Source: Clostridia bacterium
GTDB lineage: Bacteria; Bacillota; Clostridia; Christensenellales; CAG-138
Direction: 5' to 3'
Assembly: GCA_003246365.1 (NCBI GenBank)
Contig: QKAN01000197.1
Span: 1 to 33,202 of the forward strand
Length of the DNA: 33,202 nucleotides
The translations under genes were made by a program, and so were the position numbers. Within the stretch, counting starts at the first letter, position 1. Each line of letters begins with the position of its first letter. Shown here in pieces: positions 24,162-32,360 of the stretch. The notes below the pieces were generated by a model, which had not been told where the DNA came from, searched no databases, and saw nothing but the letters and a program-made list of their open reading frames with translations.

Positions 24162-24920
24162 TCAGGAATCTTTTAAATACAGAATGGCATTGACAATGGC
24201 AAGATTGAGCGGATAGTTTTGGGAAGGATTGGTGTCAAATTTCCAAATGACGGTTATCGATAAAGTATCAACTTGTTCTAGATCAAGATATTGATCGAAC
24301 CGCGCTGTTGCGTAATCAAACCAATCTGAATCATATAACAGAGATTTAGGGTTAGCGGATTCAAACAATAGTTTGCACTGACAAGATGGAGTGTTTTCAT
24401 TGGTGCAAAAAAATGTTGTTCTATCTATGCCATAAGAAAATTCCATACCTTGATATTTTTTTCTCAAATTGTATTCTATTTTTTGGCTATAATATCGCCT
24501 GCTGCTACAACTAAAAATCGGATACTGGGTATAGATGTCTTCTGGCAAACTAACACCAATACCATGATCGTAAGTTGTATCGTCAATCTTCAATTCGTAA
24601 AACTTGTTCCAGGCATTTTCAGAAAAGGAATTAGGCTTCTGAATAATGGGAGTTAGTTGGTCCAAATAAACATTTTGCAATAATCCGATGTTCGGAGGAA
24701 TTGTTGCAACCGGAGTGGTTTCTGGCTTTTTTTCTGTATCAGCTACATTGGAATTTTTGGGTACAAATATAATGAAAACTGTACAGATAACCAGAAAAAC
24801 AGTGGTGGCTAAAAAAATGAGCCTAATTTTTAGTGATGTTTTTTCAATCAGAAAAGAAAAGATTGTGATGGCAGTGCTGATCGCTGATAACACTAAACTT
24901 ACAATCTCTAGAGCAAGCAT
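24162..24920 (-). CDS. Membrane-anchored NPCBM-like domain protein
   Basis: The 252-residue protein has two N-terminal hydrophobic segments (about 3-22 and 32-53), a polar linker, and then a domain of about 170 residues. Its YDHGIGVSLPEDI and IEYNLRKKYQGMEFSYGIDR stretches resemble NPCBM (novel putative carbohydrate-binding module) domains, where YxxGIGxH and YDLxxKYxxFxxxVGID are typical. Four cysteines (FSCSS, FFCTN, PSCQC) could form disulfides outside the cell. No clear ribosome binding site precedes the ATG. The gene is AT-richer than the operons to the left. Function is unknown; binding to cell-surface sugars is an inference from the domain. Confidence 0.6.
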   Translation of the reverse strand: MLALEIVSLVLSAISTAITIFSFLIEKTSLKIRLIFLATTVFLVICTVFIIFVPKNSNVADTEKKPETTPVATIPPNIGLLQNVYLDQLTPIIQKPNSFSENAWNKFYELKIDDTTYDHGIGVSLPEDIYTQYPIFSCSSRRYYSQKIEYNLRKKYQGMEFSYGIDRTTFFCTNENTPSCQCKLLFESANPKSLLYDSDWFDYATARFDQYLDLEQVDTLSITVIWKFDTNPSQNYPLNLAIVNAILYLKDS

Positions 24921-25182
24921 ATCGTTTGGTTTTCCATTCTTGTTTTAGTCAGAAAATCTTTCATATCATGGTATCATGTCCAAATTTCACCGTCAAAACA
25001 AGTGATAAAAACATACATTTTAGTTAGAAAATATGCTATTTTATTGGAATTTGCGGCTATGTCCTTACGCTGAAAATATTCTTAATATGGCTAGGAAAGA
25101 CGATAAAAAACACTCATTTGCAATCTCTGGCAGCGATGACAATCACTCAAGAATTCAAAGAAATTATGGATTCGATCAAAAT

Positions 25183-25208
25183 AAAAGCGGAGCGCAAGCT
25201 CCGCTTTT
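25183..25208 (-). terminator. Terminator of the 468-residue surface protein gene
   Basis: AAAAGCGGAGC and GCTCCGCTTTT form an 11-bp stem around a 4-base loop, followed on the minus strand by TATTTTG, immediately after the stop codon. The remainder of 24921-25182 holds nothing I can identify. Confidence 0.85.
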
Positions 25209-25210
25209 TC

Positions 25211-25314
25211 ATCACGACCTGATGTATACTTTTTCGATCAGCTCATCCCGCTGCGTTTCTTCGTTGAACCGGTAGAGAAAAAGCCACCCGCCAGCCGAAT
25301 CGACTTTGTTGGCG
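25211..25314. repeat. Copy 1 of a 104-bp near-identical paralogue 3' end
   Basis: It matches 26752-26855 at 99 of 104 positions. It covers the last codons of the 468-residue protein (VDSAGGWLFLYRFNEETQRD to the stop). Confidence 0.9.
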
Positions 25315-26618
25315 CGATCTACGATATTGTGCTCGACTTGGATGGTTCTAAGCAGTACGGCGGAATCTCCGCTGATATCGTAAATTGAGATCGTTTTTCC
25401 TCCTCCGGTCGCGACAGTTTGGCCGTCTGCTGATAGGAAAGAGTGATTTCGGGGGAGAGTCAACAGCAGTGTTTTTTCTCCTGTGTCGGCGTTGACGCGA
25501 TAGAGCGATACCGACAAAGCGCGGTTGAGTTTCATTACTTTTGTGGCAAAGCGATTCTGTTTATATCCGGCTCTCAACTCCTCTGTAAACACAAGGAAAC
25601 TATCCCCGCAGTCGATCAGGTTGTAAACGCATTCCGGCAGATCGAACGTTGTGATTTTAGAAGTGATTTTCGTTTCCCGATTGTAGGATTCGAGGCCGCG
25701 AACCGAAGAAAAAATGATATTGCTACCTTCAACCCGGCAAAACCATCGTGAGAAAGTATCAACGTAGAAAGCATCAAATGAAGATTCCGCGCGTTCGATT
25801 GGGAAAACGATTTGATTTCCATTCGGATTTAGATAATATGCAGACCTTGAATATGACAACGTATCGTTAGTCGACTGATTCTCAAACGCGGAACTTCCTG
25901 AAACAAACAAAACTCCATCCAGATTCATCAAATAAATAGGTCTGCTATTATATGACGTGCTTTCCACCTGATCGGAAGCTTCAACAACTTGATATTCACT
26001 CAGTTGGACAGCGGTGCTGTCTTTGAAACTTACGATTATATGACTCACATGCGCCGGATATCCATCGATATTCACCAAATCAATCAATAACATATTGTCA
26101 TTGGTAACAAAAAAATTCCAAACATTTTCATCCTGCAAAGAATCGCTGTATTGAGCTGCTTTCAGAAAATCGACAGGTTGAGTATCCCCGCTTTTAAGAG
26201 AAAAGAGTCGAAACTGCCGATATCTTCCGCAAATATTTTCCTGATTACCCGAAAACCCGGAATAATAAATATAATCGTTGTTTACCGTGATTGCACGGAT
26301 ATCTTCAACAGGGACTTCCAACTTGATATCGGAACCGGAGGAATTCATACTGTAGATCCCTTGTGTGCCTGATTCAGACGAAAGATAGTAGATACGCCCA
26401 TTAAAAAAACAAGCTTTTCTGCCATTTGCCGAGCACGAATCTGCTTTTATATTCGCGGAAAAAGTAATGCTGTCAAGTTGATTGGTTTGCGCTTTTCTAT
26501 AATTAGAAATTGCTACCAGCGTGAATGCCGATATGAACAAGATAACAATGGCAATGAGCAAACGGCGCCAATGGATGGGTAAAGGCTGTTTTATTTTCAG
26601 CAGCATTCGTTCCTCCAA
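25212..26618 (-). CDS. Membrane-anchored beta-propeller-like protein, paralogue 1
   Basis: The 468-residue protein has one N-terminal membrane anchor (about 20-40) and a long extracellular-type region. Recurrent short motifs such as GRIYYLSSESGTQGIYSMNS and DYIYYSGFSG resemble the repeated strands of DUF5050-type beta-propeller proteins. It shares segment order with the lipoprotein at 26753-28108 (RIYY, YSMxSxGSDI, DIRAxT, RxFRLxxLxxxxxxPVD, WxFxV) and an almost identical C-terminus. The ATG follows TTGGAGG. A terminator lies directly after the stop. The ligand is unknown. It was probably produced by tandem duplication with its neighbour. Confidence 0.7.
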   Translation of the reverse strand: MEERMLLKIKQPLPIHWRRLLIAIVILFISAFTLVAISNYRKAQTNQLDSITFSANIKADSCSANGRKACFFNGRIYYLSSESGTQGIYSMNSSGSDIKLEVPVEDIRAITVNNDYIYYSGFSGNQENICGRYRQFRLFSLKSGDTQPVDFLKAAQYSDSLQDENVWNFFVTNDNMLLIDLVNIDGYPAHVSHIIVSFKDSTAVQLSEYQVVEASDQVESTSYNSRPIYLMNLDGVLFVSGSSAFENQSTNDTLSYSRSAYYLNPNGNQIVFPIERAESSFDAFYVDTFSRWFCRVEGSNIIFSSVRGLESYNRETKITSKITTFDLPECVYNLIDCGDSFLVFTEELRAGYKQNRFATKVMKLNRALSVSLYRVNADTGEKTLLLTLPRNHSFLSADGQTVATGGGKTISIYDISGDSAVLLRTIQVEHNIVDRANKVDSAGGWLFLYRFNEETQRDELIEKVYIRS

Positions 26619-26751
26619 CTATAATCAGTATGTTTCGTAAATTGTCATATGAGGTCAAGATGCAGCAAGCAGATGAAGAACGATTTTAGCAAGCTGTTTA
26701 AAGCTACGTTGAATGAACAATTTTAGTTTGCTTCAACTACACCAAACAATC

Positions 26752-26855
26752 ATCACGACCCGATGTATACTTTTTCGATCAGCTCGTCCCGCTGCGTTTC
26801 TTCGTTGAACCGGTAGAGAAAGAGCCAACCGCCAGCAGAATCGACTTTGTTGGCG
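26752..26855. repeat. Copy 2 of the 104-bp paralogue 3' end
   Basis: It is the partner of 25211-25314, with five substitutions in 104 bp. Similarity falls off sharply on both sides of the block, while the two proteins are only moderately similar elsewhere. Confidence 0.9.
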
Positions 26856-28108
26856 TTATCGACCATTTTATTATCGAGTGTGATTTTGCGAAGCAATTGC
26901 GGCGAAGAGTCTGCGATGGTGTATATCATAAGCTTCTTACCGGAAGCAACGGCAAATTTAGAGTCGTCTGCATACACAAAGGCCTCCCGGTTTTTGAGCC
27001 GAAGGATTCGATCCGTTTCGTCGGTTTCTGGATCATATCGGTAGAGAGTTTCCCGTTTCAAATCAGGAATATTGAACCTTGAACGGAGCCACTCTTGAAT
27101 GAATCGATTTGAGCGAAATGTTTTAGTAAACAGTAATATGTCTGATCCCGTATCATAAGTTGCGCATATATTTTCTTTTGCAGGAAATGAGGTAATCGTA
27201 CGGCCTGAATTTGATGCAAAGTCGTAGGCCAAGAGCGCTCCGGCATAAGCAATTAGCACATCCGTATCGGATAAGCGCAGAATCCAGCGATCTCTGCTAG
27301 TATAACGTCGCTCACTATCTGATTGAAAAATATCATCAACAGGCAACACGGTTCTGCTAATATTCGAATCGAACAGCGGAATGTTCTCATCATAACCAAA
27401 TTGAACATCCTGCTGATTATAGCCAGTACTATTGTTCAATATAATTGATTGTCCATTATTCTGATATATCGTGAGCGTAGAAGTAATGTAGGGATCCTCG
27501 AAAATGCCGGATTCATTGATTACTTCATTATATGTTGGAAACGTTAGAATCTTTTCGTTTTCCAGTGCGCTTAAGTGCAAGGCGCACTGACCAGTAATAT
27601 CAAAAACAATAATGGTTCTAAAATAAACAGTGCCTTCACTCGAAACGTAAAAATCCCAAATATTATCACTTGAAAGATTCTCGGATCCTGCAACTTGATC
27701 GAGCAAATCGACCGGATCGCTTTGCGCTGTATCCAATTTATACAGACGAAAACAGCGGTATTTTCCATTGTAATTTTCTCCAATTCGAGAAAAGCCAATA
27801 TAATAGATACCGTCTTGATTGATTGTCAAAGCGCGGATATCTTTCGCTTTGAATTCAAGTCTAATGTCCGAGCCATCAGACAACATACTGTATACGCCTT
27901 GGTCGCCGAGCTCTGCGGATTCATAATAGATTCGGCCTTGATAGACGGCAGTTTTTTTACCATAATTGGCATTAATCTCAGGTTTGAAACTCGCGTAGAA
28001 CTTTTGAGTGTCCATATTATTGTAATACGAGCTGCCGGATACACATCCGGTACAAAAAAACATGGTTGATATTAAAAAAATGAGTATTGCGGCGATGCTT
28101 TTTTTCAT
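26753..28108 (-). CDS. Beta-propeller-like lipoprotein, paralogue 2
   Basis: The 451-residue protein has a lipoprotein signal peptide (MKKSIAAILIFLISTMFF then CTGC, lipid-modified cysteine about C21), so it is anchored outside the membrane, unlike its paralogue with a plain membrane anchor. Propeller-like strands include GRIYYESAELGDQGVYSM, DGIYYIGFSR and FRLYKLDTAQ. The C-terminus differs from paralogue 1 by few residues over the last 35. The start overlaps the stop of the broken small gene upstream by 4 bp (ATGA). No terminator is visible before paralogue 1, 134 bp downstream. Function unknown. Confidence 0.7.
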   Translation of the reverse strand: MKKSIAAILIFLISTMFFCTGCVSGSSYYNNMDTQKFYASFKPEINANYGKKTAVYQGRIYYESAELGDQGVYSMLSDGSDIRLEFKAKDIRALTINQDGIYYIGFSRIGENYNGKYRCFRLYKLDTAQSDPVDLLDQVAGSENLSSDNIWDFYVSSEGTVYFRTIIVFDITGQCALHLSALENEKILTFPTYNEVINESGIFEDPYITSTLTIYQNNGQSIILNNSTGYNQQDVQFGYDENIPLFDSNISRTVLPVDDIFQSDSERRYTSRDRWILRLSDTDVLIAYAGALLAYDFASNSGRTITSFPAKENICATYDTGSDILLFTKTFRSNRFIQEWLRSRFNIPDLKRETLYRYDPETDETDRILRLKNREAFVYADDSKFAVASGKKLMIYTIADSSPQLLRKITLDNKMVDNANKVDSAGGWLFLYRFNEETQRDELIEKVYIGS

Positions 28109-28463
28109 GGCAGCTCCTCATATCTTTCAATCGTTTCTGTATCGCGAATCAGCTGTATAGCATCGGATATTTCGGTAACGTATTTCGCGTTGGTAAATTC
28201 AACGCAATACATTATAAAAGACGGGAAGTATAAAACAACGATAGATTCGTCTACGGAATCAGGAATGGACTGTATTTCTGATTTGTCAGATACTCTGCAT
28301 TCCGTCCATAATCTGCGGCTTTCGCATCGTAAAAATAATCCACCAAACAATAAGCGATGACTAGGACAGGAACTAGAAAAATCAGAAATTTATAGTAGGT
28401 TTTTCGTGTTTTAGCTGTTCCTATAAAATGCCTGGATTCTTTTTTCTTAATGTTTGGAATCAA
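28105..28463 (-). pseudogene. Frameshifted small membrane protein gene
   Basis: From a TTG at 28463 (preceded by GTGAGG) one frame reads MIPNIKKKESRHF, a membrane helix, then YGRNAEYLTNQKYSPFLIP and a stop at 28251. A second frame, shifted by -1 around 28280, continues with DSVDESIVVLYFPSFIMYC to a stop at 28105. Joined, the two resemble the intact neighbour at 28774-29358 (MGRNSNYLSTCNY, then RELVLYSYPSFEILF). About 25 residues between these motifs are absent, and the C-terminus is shorter. It is best read as a decayed paralogue. The second frame ends in an ATGA overlap with the lipoprotein gene, so a programmed frameshift cannot be fully excluded. Confidence 0.55.
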
Positions 28464-28503
28464 CGAACCTCACTAGTACTTTGAATTTTATCTTATGTGA
28501 AAT

Positions 28504-28534
28504 ACAGTGTATACTTTCTCAATTATATCAAACG
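28504..28534. repeat. Short repeat, copy 1 (promoter-like or gene-end scar)
   Basis: 28 of 31 positions match 29392-29422, with an 18-bp identical core TACTTTCTCAATTATATC. On the minus strand it contains TATAAT, and it also encodes FDIIEKVY, similar to the DELIEKVY end of the surface proteins. It lies upstream of the broken small gene. Confidence 0.6.
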
Positions 28535-28773
28535 AATCAGAGCAAGTATTAATGCAGAAAGAAGCAGAAAAATAGATTTATTACCCGCGTGAGATTTGCG
28601 TTTAAATTATGATTCCATAAGTCACCATATCGTCGGTAATACTATATAAAACAAACCGAGATTTCAATTTGCACCGAAAGTAGAATCGCTGCTGTTGCGC
28701 GCATAGTTGTTTGGCTTATTTACAGGATGAGAGACAATGCCCACAGATTGGATTATGTAGGTTCATGTAAACC
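28535..28773. other. Non-coding AT-rich gap
   Basis: This is the rest of the gap between the intact and broken small membrane genes. I see no credible gene, terminator or structured RNA, only low-complexity AT-rich sequence. Confidence 0.4.
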
Positions 28774-29358
28774 TCAATTTGGCGATATGGTATACACCAT
28801 TGATTCAACTTTTCCAGTGTCGTCATAATGAAATAGAACTCGCCACCAATCTTCTGCATAATATCCTTCATCAACTTCCGGGTAGTCATGCGACTCGTAT
28901 TCAATCTCTGAATCTTTCAGTTTTGGATCAAGAAGAAAAGCAAGGCGAATGATATTTCGTGAAGAACCGACGCCGATTTTGAAGAGACCGAATCGAAAGC
29001 TATCATCGAATATTTTGATTTGAAGAAAACTAAGCGCCGTTTCTCCGTTGACATATTCGTATATTAAGAACAGTATCTCAAATGACGGATACGAGTATAG
29101 AACTAACTCGCGATCAGGATATTCCGAATCGAACCATCGTTGTATTGATTCTGGCTCACCGTAAACCTTGATAAAGCTTTCCGCTTCAAACTGATCGACA
29201 CCCAGAACAGCGGCATAATTGCATGTTGAGAGATAATTTGAATTCCGCCCCATTGTGTTGCAATAATTCAAAATATAATTATATCCGGTCAAAATAACCA
29301 TCGTTAAGACAAGGACAACACATGTTAGTATAAGAACCAATCGTTTCTTGGACTTCAT
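28774..29358 (-). CDS. Small membrane-anchored protein of unknown function
   Basis: The 194-residue protein has one N-terminal membrane helix (about 6-27) and an exported acidic region. The motif FIKVYGEPESIQRWFDSEYPDRELVLYSYPSF is split over two conserved-looking blocks and recalls SmpA/BamE-like small outer-surface proteins, where xxxGxPxxV is followed by a short beta strand, but I cannot assign the family. The ATG at 29358 follows AGGTGG. A decayed paralogue lies downstream at 28105-28463. It may work with the surface proteins of the same block (inference from position). Confidence 0.6.
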   Translation of the reverse strand: MKSKKRLVLILTCVVLVLTMVILTGYNYILNYCNTMGRNSNYLSTCNYAAVLGVDQFEAESFIKVYGEPESIQRWFDSEYPDRELVLYSYPSFEILFLIYEYVNGETALSFLQIKIFDDSFRFGLFKIGVGSSRNIIRLAFLLDPKLKDSEIEYESHDYPEVDEGYYAEDWWRVLFHYDDTGKVESMVYTISPN

Positions 29359-29391
29359 GAATTACCACCTAGAGTTTTTCTTACAGGAAAT

Positions 29392-29422
29392 TACAGTCTG
29401 TACTTTCTCAATTATATCGAAC
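29392..29422. repeat. Short repeat, copy 2
   Basis: It matches 28504-28534 at 28 of 31 positions and likewise lies upstream of a small membrane protein gene on the minus strand. Confidence 0.6.
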
Positions 29423-29442
29423 AATCGTTCTGATTGCACGCA

Positions 29443-29476
29443 TAAAATAAAGAAACGGAGTTAATTCTCCGTTTCT
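29443..29476 (-). terminator. Terminator of the diguanylate cyclase gene
   Basis: On the minus strand GAAACGGAG and CTCCGTTTC pair around a short loop and are followed by TTTATTTTATG, 39 bp after the stop. Confidence 0.75.
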
Positions 29477-29514
29477 GTTAATATTCAATATGTGTTGTTC
29501 AAATGGAACATTTG

Positions 29515-31110
29515 TCAGCGTATGATCTTTATCTTGCTCTTGATGATACGTTTTTCTTCATACATTTTTACATCCGCTTCATGCAGCACCAAATCCAGTG
29601 GAGAAACCACAGCGCAGCTGAGCGATTCCGTTCCGTGACTGACGCTGATTAGGTACTTGCGATTTTCGCTGTTGTTGATTGCATCCAGAGCCGCCACAAT
29701 GCGGTTCCATACCAGTTCCGCGTTGTCCACATCGATGCCTGCAAAGACGATTAAGAATTCATCTCCACCAAGTCGGATCAGGAAATCATCCGCGCGGATG
29801 TTGGAGCGGATGACCGACGCGACGGTGATAATCAGCTCGTCTCCCGCCTCGTGACCGAGAGTATCGTTCACTTCCTTCAGGCCATTTACGTCGAGGAAAC
29901 AAATGCTCGTGTTACAGTTGAACTTTGAGAGGTTTTTGTAGATAGAGGAAAGCTTATCGATGCCGGATCGACGGTTATATGCGTTCGTCATCGCGTCGAA
30001 TTCGGAGAAAAACTTTACCTCGCGGCTCTTTTCCTGGCTGCTTGCCACAAATCCAGCAAGAACAAGGGAAAAAGCGAATAGTATGATATAGAACGGATAA
30101 TATTCTGTGAATGCTTGTCTGGTCAAATCCCAAATTCCGCTGGAAGGATATACGGTTGATGTAGCCGATTTCGGGATATATGACACGATATACCAATTTC
30201 CGACATCGCAAGAAACGGTTTTAATTTTGCTTTCGGAAAGAGATACATCGCTGACTTTTATACTGGTAAAGCAGAAATATCCGTCTTCATTGTCGATGGC
30301 GCCGTTTCCGCCACCGGAAATGATTTCCCATTCTTTCGCAAAGTAATTCGGGAACTTAACGGTAGAATCCTCATCGTAGCAAAAAGCCCATGCGGTATAC
30401 GGATCTCCTGAGTTGTAAAGCCAATAGCCATCATCGTTGAGAAAATAGATTTTTCCATAACTACTCGTTGCAACAGAAGCGATCTGCGCAAGAATGTCGT
30501 TTGCAGAATAATTGACAATTACAATACCCTGTTTGACGCCGTTGCTGTCAAAAAACGGAGTCGCAAGACGTATGACTGGTTTAATCGGCAGCTCGATTGC
30601 GTCATTCTCTATGTTTAGGTCAAGCGGCGACATATAAACCTGATTTTGATCCAACGAGATGGATTCCGTAAAATAATAACGGTCGCTTTTGTTTTGCAGA
30701 TCTTCTAGTGCGGTAACATACGCGCCGGAATCCGAATAGTTGACTCGAACAACTTCGTTACCGAGCTCATCAATGAACCGAATTTGATCGAATACGGTGC
30801 GATGGTTGGAATAGGAAAGCCAAAGAGCGGTAAGATCACTGAAATCTCCGTTGTCCGGATAGTTCAAAGACAACGTATCGCGTAAAAATGTCAGATCGGA
30901 AATAAGGCGATTGATCTTGTATGTAATAAAATACTGTTCTGAATCAACAAGGCTGCGTTCAGAAACATCGATTTCGACACTTTTAAGCTTATTGGACTCA
31001 GCCTTGATGATCATGGTAGTCGCCATAAACAAGACAGAAACGGTAAACAGTATGATAAAAAAAGAGACAAGGAATGTCTTCTTATTATTCGTGTATGCCT
31101 TTTTTACCAT
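29515..31110 (-). CDS. Membrane diguanylate cyclase with extracellular Cache-like sensor
   Basis: The 531-residue protein has a membrane helix at about 12-34, an extracytoplasmic region of about 280 residues with Cache-like features (YYFTESISLDQNQVYMSPLD, IRLATPFFDSNGVKQGIVIVNYS), a second helix at about 334-352 and a C-terminal GGDEF domain. The active site RLGGDEF (448-452) is intact, and an inhibitory RxxD site is present five residues upstream (R439, D442). It should make c-di-GMP from GTP in response to an external ligand and be subject to product inhibition. The ATG follows AGGAG. No EAL or HD-GYP partner or c-di-GMP riboswitch was seen in the window. Confidence 0.92.
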   Translation of the reverse strand: MVKKAYTNNKKTFLVSFFIILFTVSVLFMATTMIIKAESNKLKSVEIDVSERSLVDSEQYFITYKINRLISDLTFLRDTLSLNYPDNGDFSDLTALWLSYSNHRTVFDQIRFIDELGNEVVRVNYSDSGAYVTALEDLQNKSDRYYFTESISLDQNQVYMSPLDLNIENDAIELPIKPVIRLATPFFDSNGVKQGIVIVNYSANDILAQIASVATSSYGKIYFLNDDGYWLYNSGDPYTAWAFCYDEDSTVKFPNYFAKEWEIISGGGNGAIDNEDGYFCFTSIKVSDVSLSESKIKTVSCDVGNWYIVSYIPKSATSTVYPSSGIWDLTRQAFTEYYPFYIILFAFSLVLAGFVASSQEKSREVKFFSEFDAMTNAYNRRSGIDKLSSIYKNLSKFNCNTSICFLDVNGLKEVNDTLGHEAGDELIITVASVIRSNIRADDFLIRLGGDEFLIVFAGIDVDNAELVWNRIVAALDAINNSENRKYLISVSHGTESLSCAVVSPLDLVLHEADVKMYEEKRIIKSKIKIIR

Positions 31111-31180
31111 ATTACATACTCCTGATAGAGATTCTTACAAGGTTGAAATCGCAAAGCTGAAAAGTAACTTAATATAATAT

Positions 31181-31209
31181 AGTCTAATCGGTACGCTGAA
31201 CAATGTCAA
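31181..31209 (-). promoter_or_regulatory. Promoter of the diguanylate cyclase gene
   Basis: On the minus strand a perfect TTGACA (31209-31204) and TAGACT (31186-31181) are 17 bp apart, about 70 bp before the ATG at 31110. Confidence 0.65.
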
Positions 31210-31259
31210 ATGACAGAAATGATTTACTTCGTGCTTTTTTTTACGGTTTTTCTTGTTGT

Positions 31260-31284
31260 AATCGATTTTGATAAAAGAATCGAT
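31260..31284. other. Inverted repeat near the islet boundary
   Basis: ATCGATT and AATCGAT can form a 7-bp stem about 40 bp outside the left copy of the tRNA-derived repeat. Nothing else is identified between the cyclase promoter and the repeat. Confidence 0.35.
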
Positions 31285-31325
31285 CTAATTCGTGATTGAT
31301 TCTTCTTTAGCATGGCAAAACTATT

Positions 31326-31384
31326 GGCACACAAAAAGGCCATCTGATCGATGACCTTTTCATGTGGTCGGGGTGACTGGATTT
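31326..31384. repeat. Left tRNA-Pro 3'-end repeat (putative att site)
   Basis: 59 bp match 32361-32419 with two substitutions. The repeat holds the last 20 bases of tRNA-Pro including CCA (minus strand) plus the downstream terminator hairpin, but the rest of the tRNA is absent here. This is the pattern left by site-specific integration at a tRNA 3' end. Confidence 0.8.
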
Positions 31385-31606
31385 TTCGCTTTGGCTGAGG
31401 CTTGCATGAAAAGTCAATATTTTTGGATATGTATGTTTTTACAAGGCGCTTCTTGTAATTCAACAAGCTATTTTTCGATTTAATTGTATGTCGTAGAAGA
31501 TGTTTAAGAAGGTGAAATAGCGTCAGGAAACTGGATGAAAAATAATAAACCTCACACGATTGATTAAAAATAAAAAAATTAATAGCGCAAACAATCCATT
31601 TTCAAG

Positions 31607-32113
31607 CTATATATCAACCCCAATAACATAGATTGGCACCTGAATAGCACTTTTTATATGAGGTAAATAATTTATAACTTTCTCAAATGTAAGTGACCCA
31701 TCCCATTTAAGATTATATTTACTAGTTAAGTGGTTTTGTAAGTTCTTAGTTGTACATATATACACACCAAAATCAATATTATCTAGATTTGAGTATGAAG
31801 AAATCTGAAATTTGAGAAGATCGATTCCAATAAAAGATGCGTGCCCGAACTGAACTTCGACTCCAACTCGATCCTTTAAAAAATCAAGACGAGCATAAGC
31901 ATGTACTTCATCTGGAAAAACTGCTGCTTGACTTTGCCATCCACATGACACAAAATTTTCTTCTAATATTTTATTGAAGTTTGGCCTCGTTAATACAGAT
32001 AAATCTGAACATGATTTAAGAATGACATTTTCCATCTCGTTTTTTAAAGCAAGTTTACTATTAAATATTTGTTCAGCAAAACGATATGAAAACTTTTGTA
32101 AACGTACTCCCAC
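31607..32113 (-). CDS. BglII-like type II restriction endonuclease, orphan
   Basis: I prefer the GTG at 32113, eight bases after GGAGG, giving 168 residues; an in-frame TTG at 32128 overlaps that site. The sequence ARLDFLKDRVGVEVQFGH reproduces the unusual BglII-type active site of the PD-(D/E)XK fold: D, then E nine residues later and Q two after that (D84/E93/Q95 in BglII). GWQSQAAVF and DLLKFQISSYSNLDNIDFGVYIC also fit this endonuclease group. It is shorter than BglII (223 residues), and no DNA methyltransferase gene is in the window. It lies inside the islet flanked by tRNA-derived repeats. The catalytic pattern is seen; specificity and activity are not known. Confidence 0.7.
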   Translation of the reverse strand: MGVRLQKFSYRFAEQIFNSKLALKNEMENVILKSCSDLSVLTRPNFNKILEENFVSCGWQSQAAVFPDEVHAYARLDFLKDRVGVEVQFGHASFIGIDLLKFQISSYSNLDNIDFGVYICTTKNLQNHLTSKYNLKWDGSLTFEKVINYLPHIKSAIQVPIYVIGVDI

Positions 32114-32308
32114 TTTCTCATCCTCCAATAGAACATATATGTGAATACCATATCGACAATTAATTCTATGATATTATACTGTCAACTACATCGCCAGCAC
32201 AAATTCAAACAATAGCTTAGAGCAGATCAACAATTTGTTTCAGCGTTTCTTAGGCGAAGTCTACAAATGCTCGGTATACGTAATATTTATAAAAGGAAAT
32301 GTTAGACA

Positions 32309-32359
32309 ATGGCTAGCTTTAAGCAGAGAAAAGTATGTGTTTCAAATCCAGCGGATTAA
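32309..32359 (+). other. Tiny open frame at the islet boundary
   Basis: ATG to TAA encodes MASFKQRKVCVSNPAD, ending one base before the right repeat, with AAAAGGAAATG upstream. MASxxxR is a common start of tyrosine integrases, so this could be the remnant of a lost integrase, but 16 residues cannot prove it. The rest of 32129-32308 is AT-rich and contains nothing I can identify. Confidence 0.2.
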
Positions 32360-32360
32360 C

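Noticed and set aside
25033-25275. A small plus-strand open frame upstream of and overlapping the surface protein 3' end
   Set aside because: It overlaps a minus-strand terminator and the end of a clear gene, with no ribosome binding site.
31224-31466. An 80-codon minus-strand open frame across the left repeat
   Set aside because: It reads through the tRNA-derived repeat and its terminator hairpin, has no ribosome binding site and low-complexity Lys/Ser-rich content.
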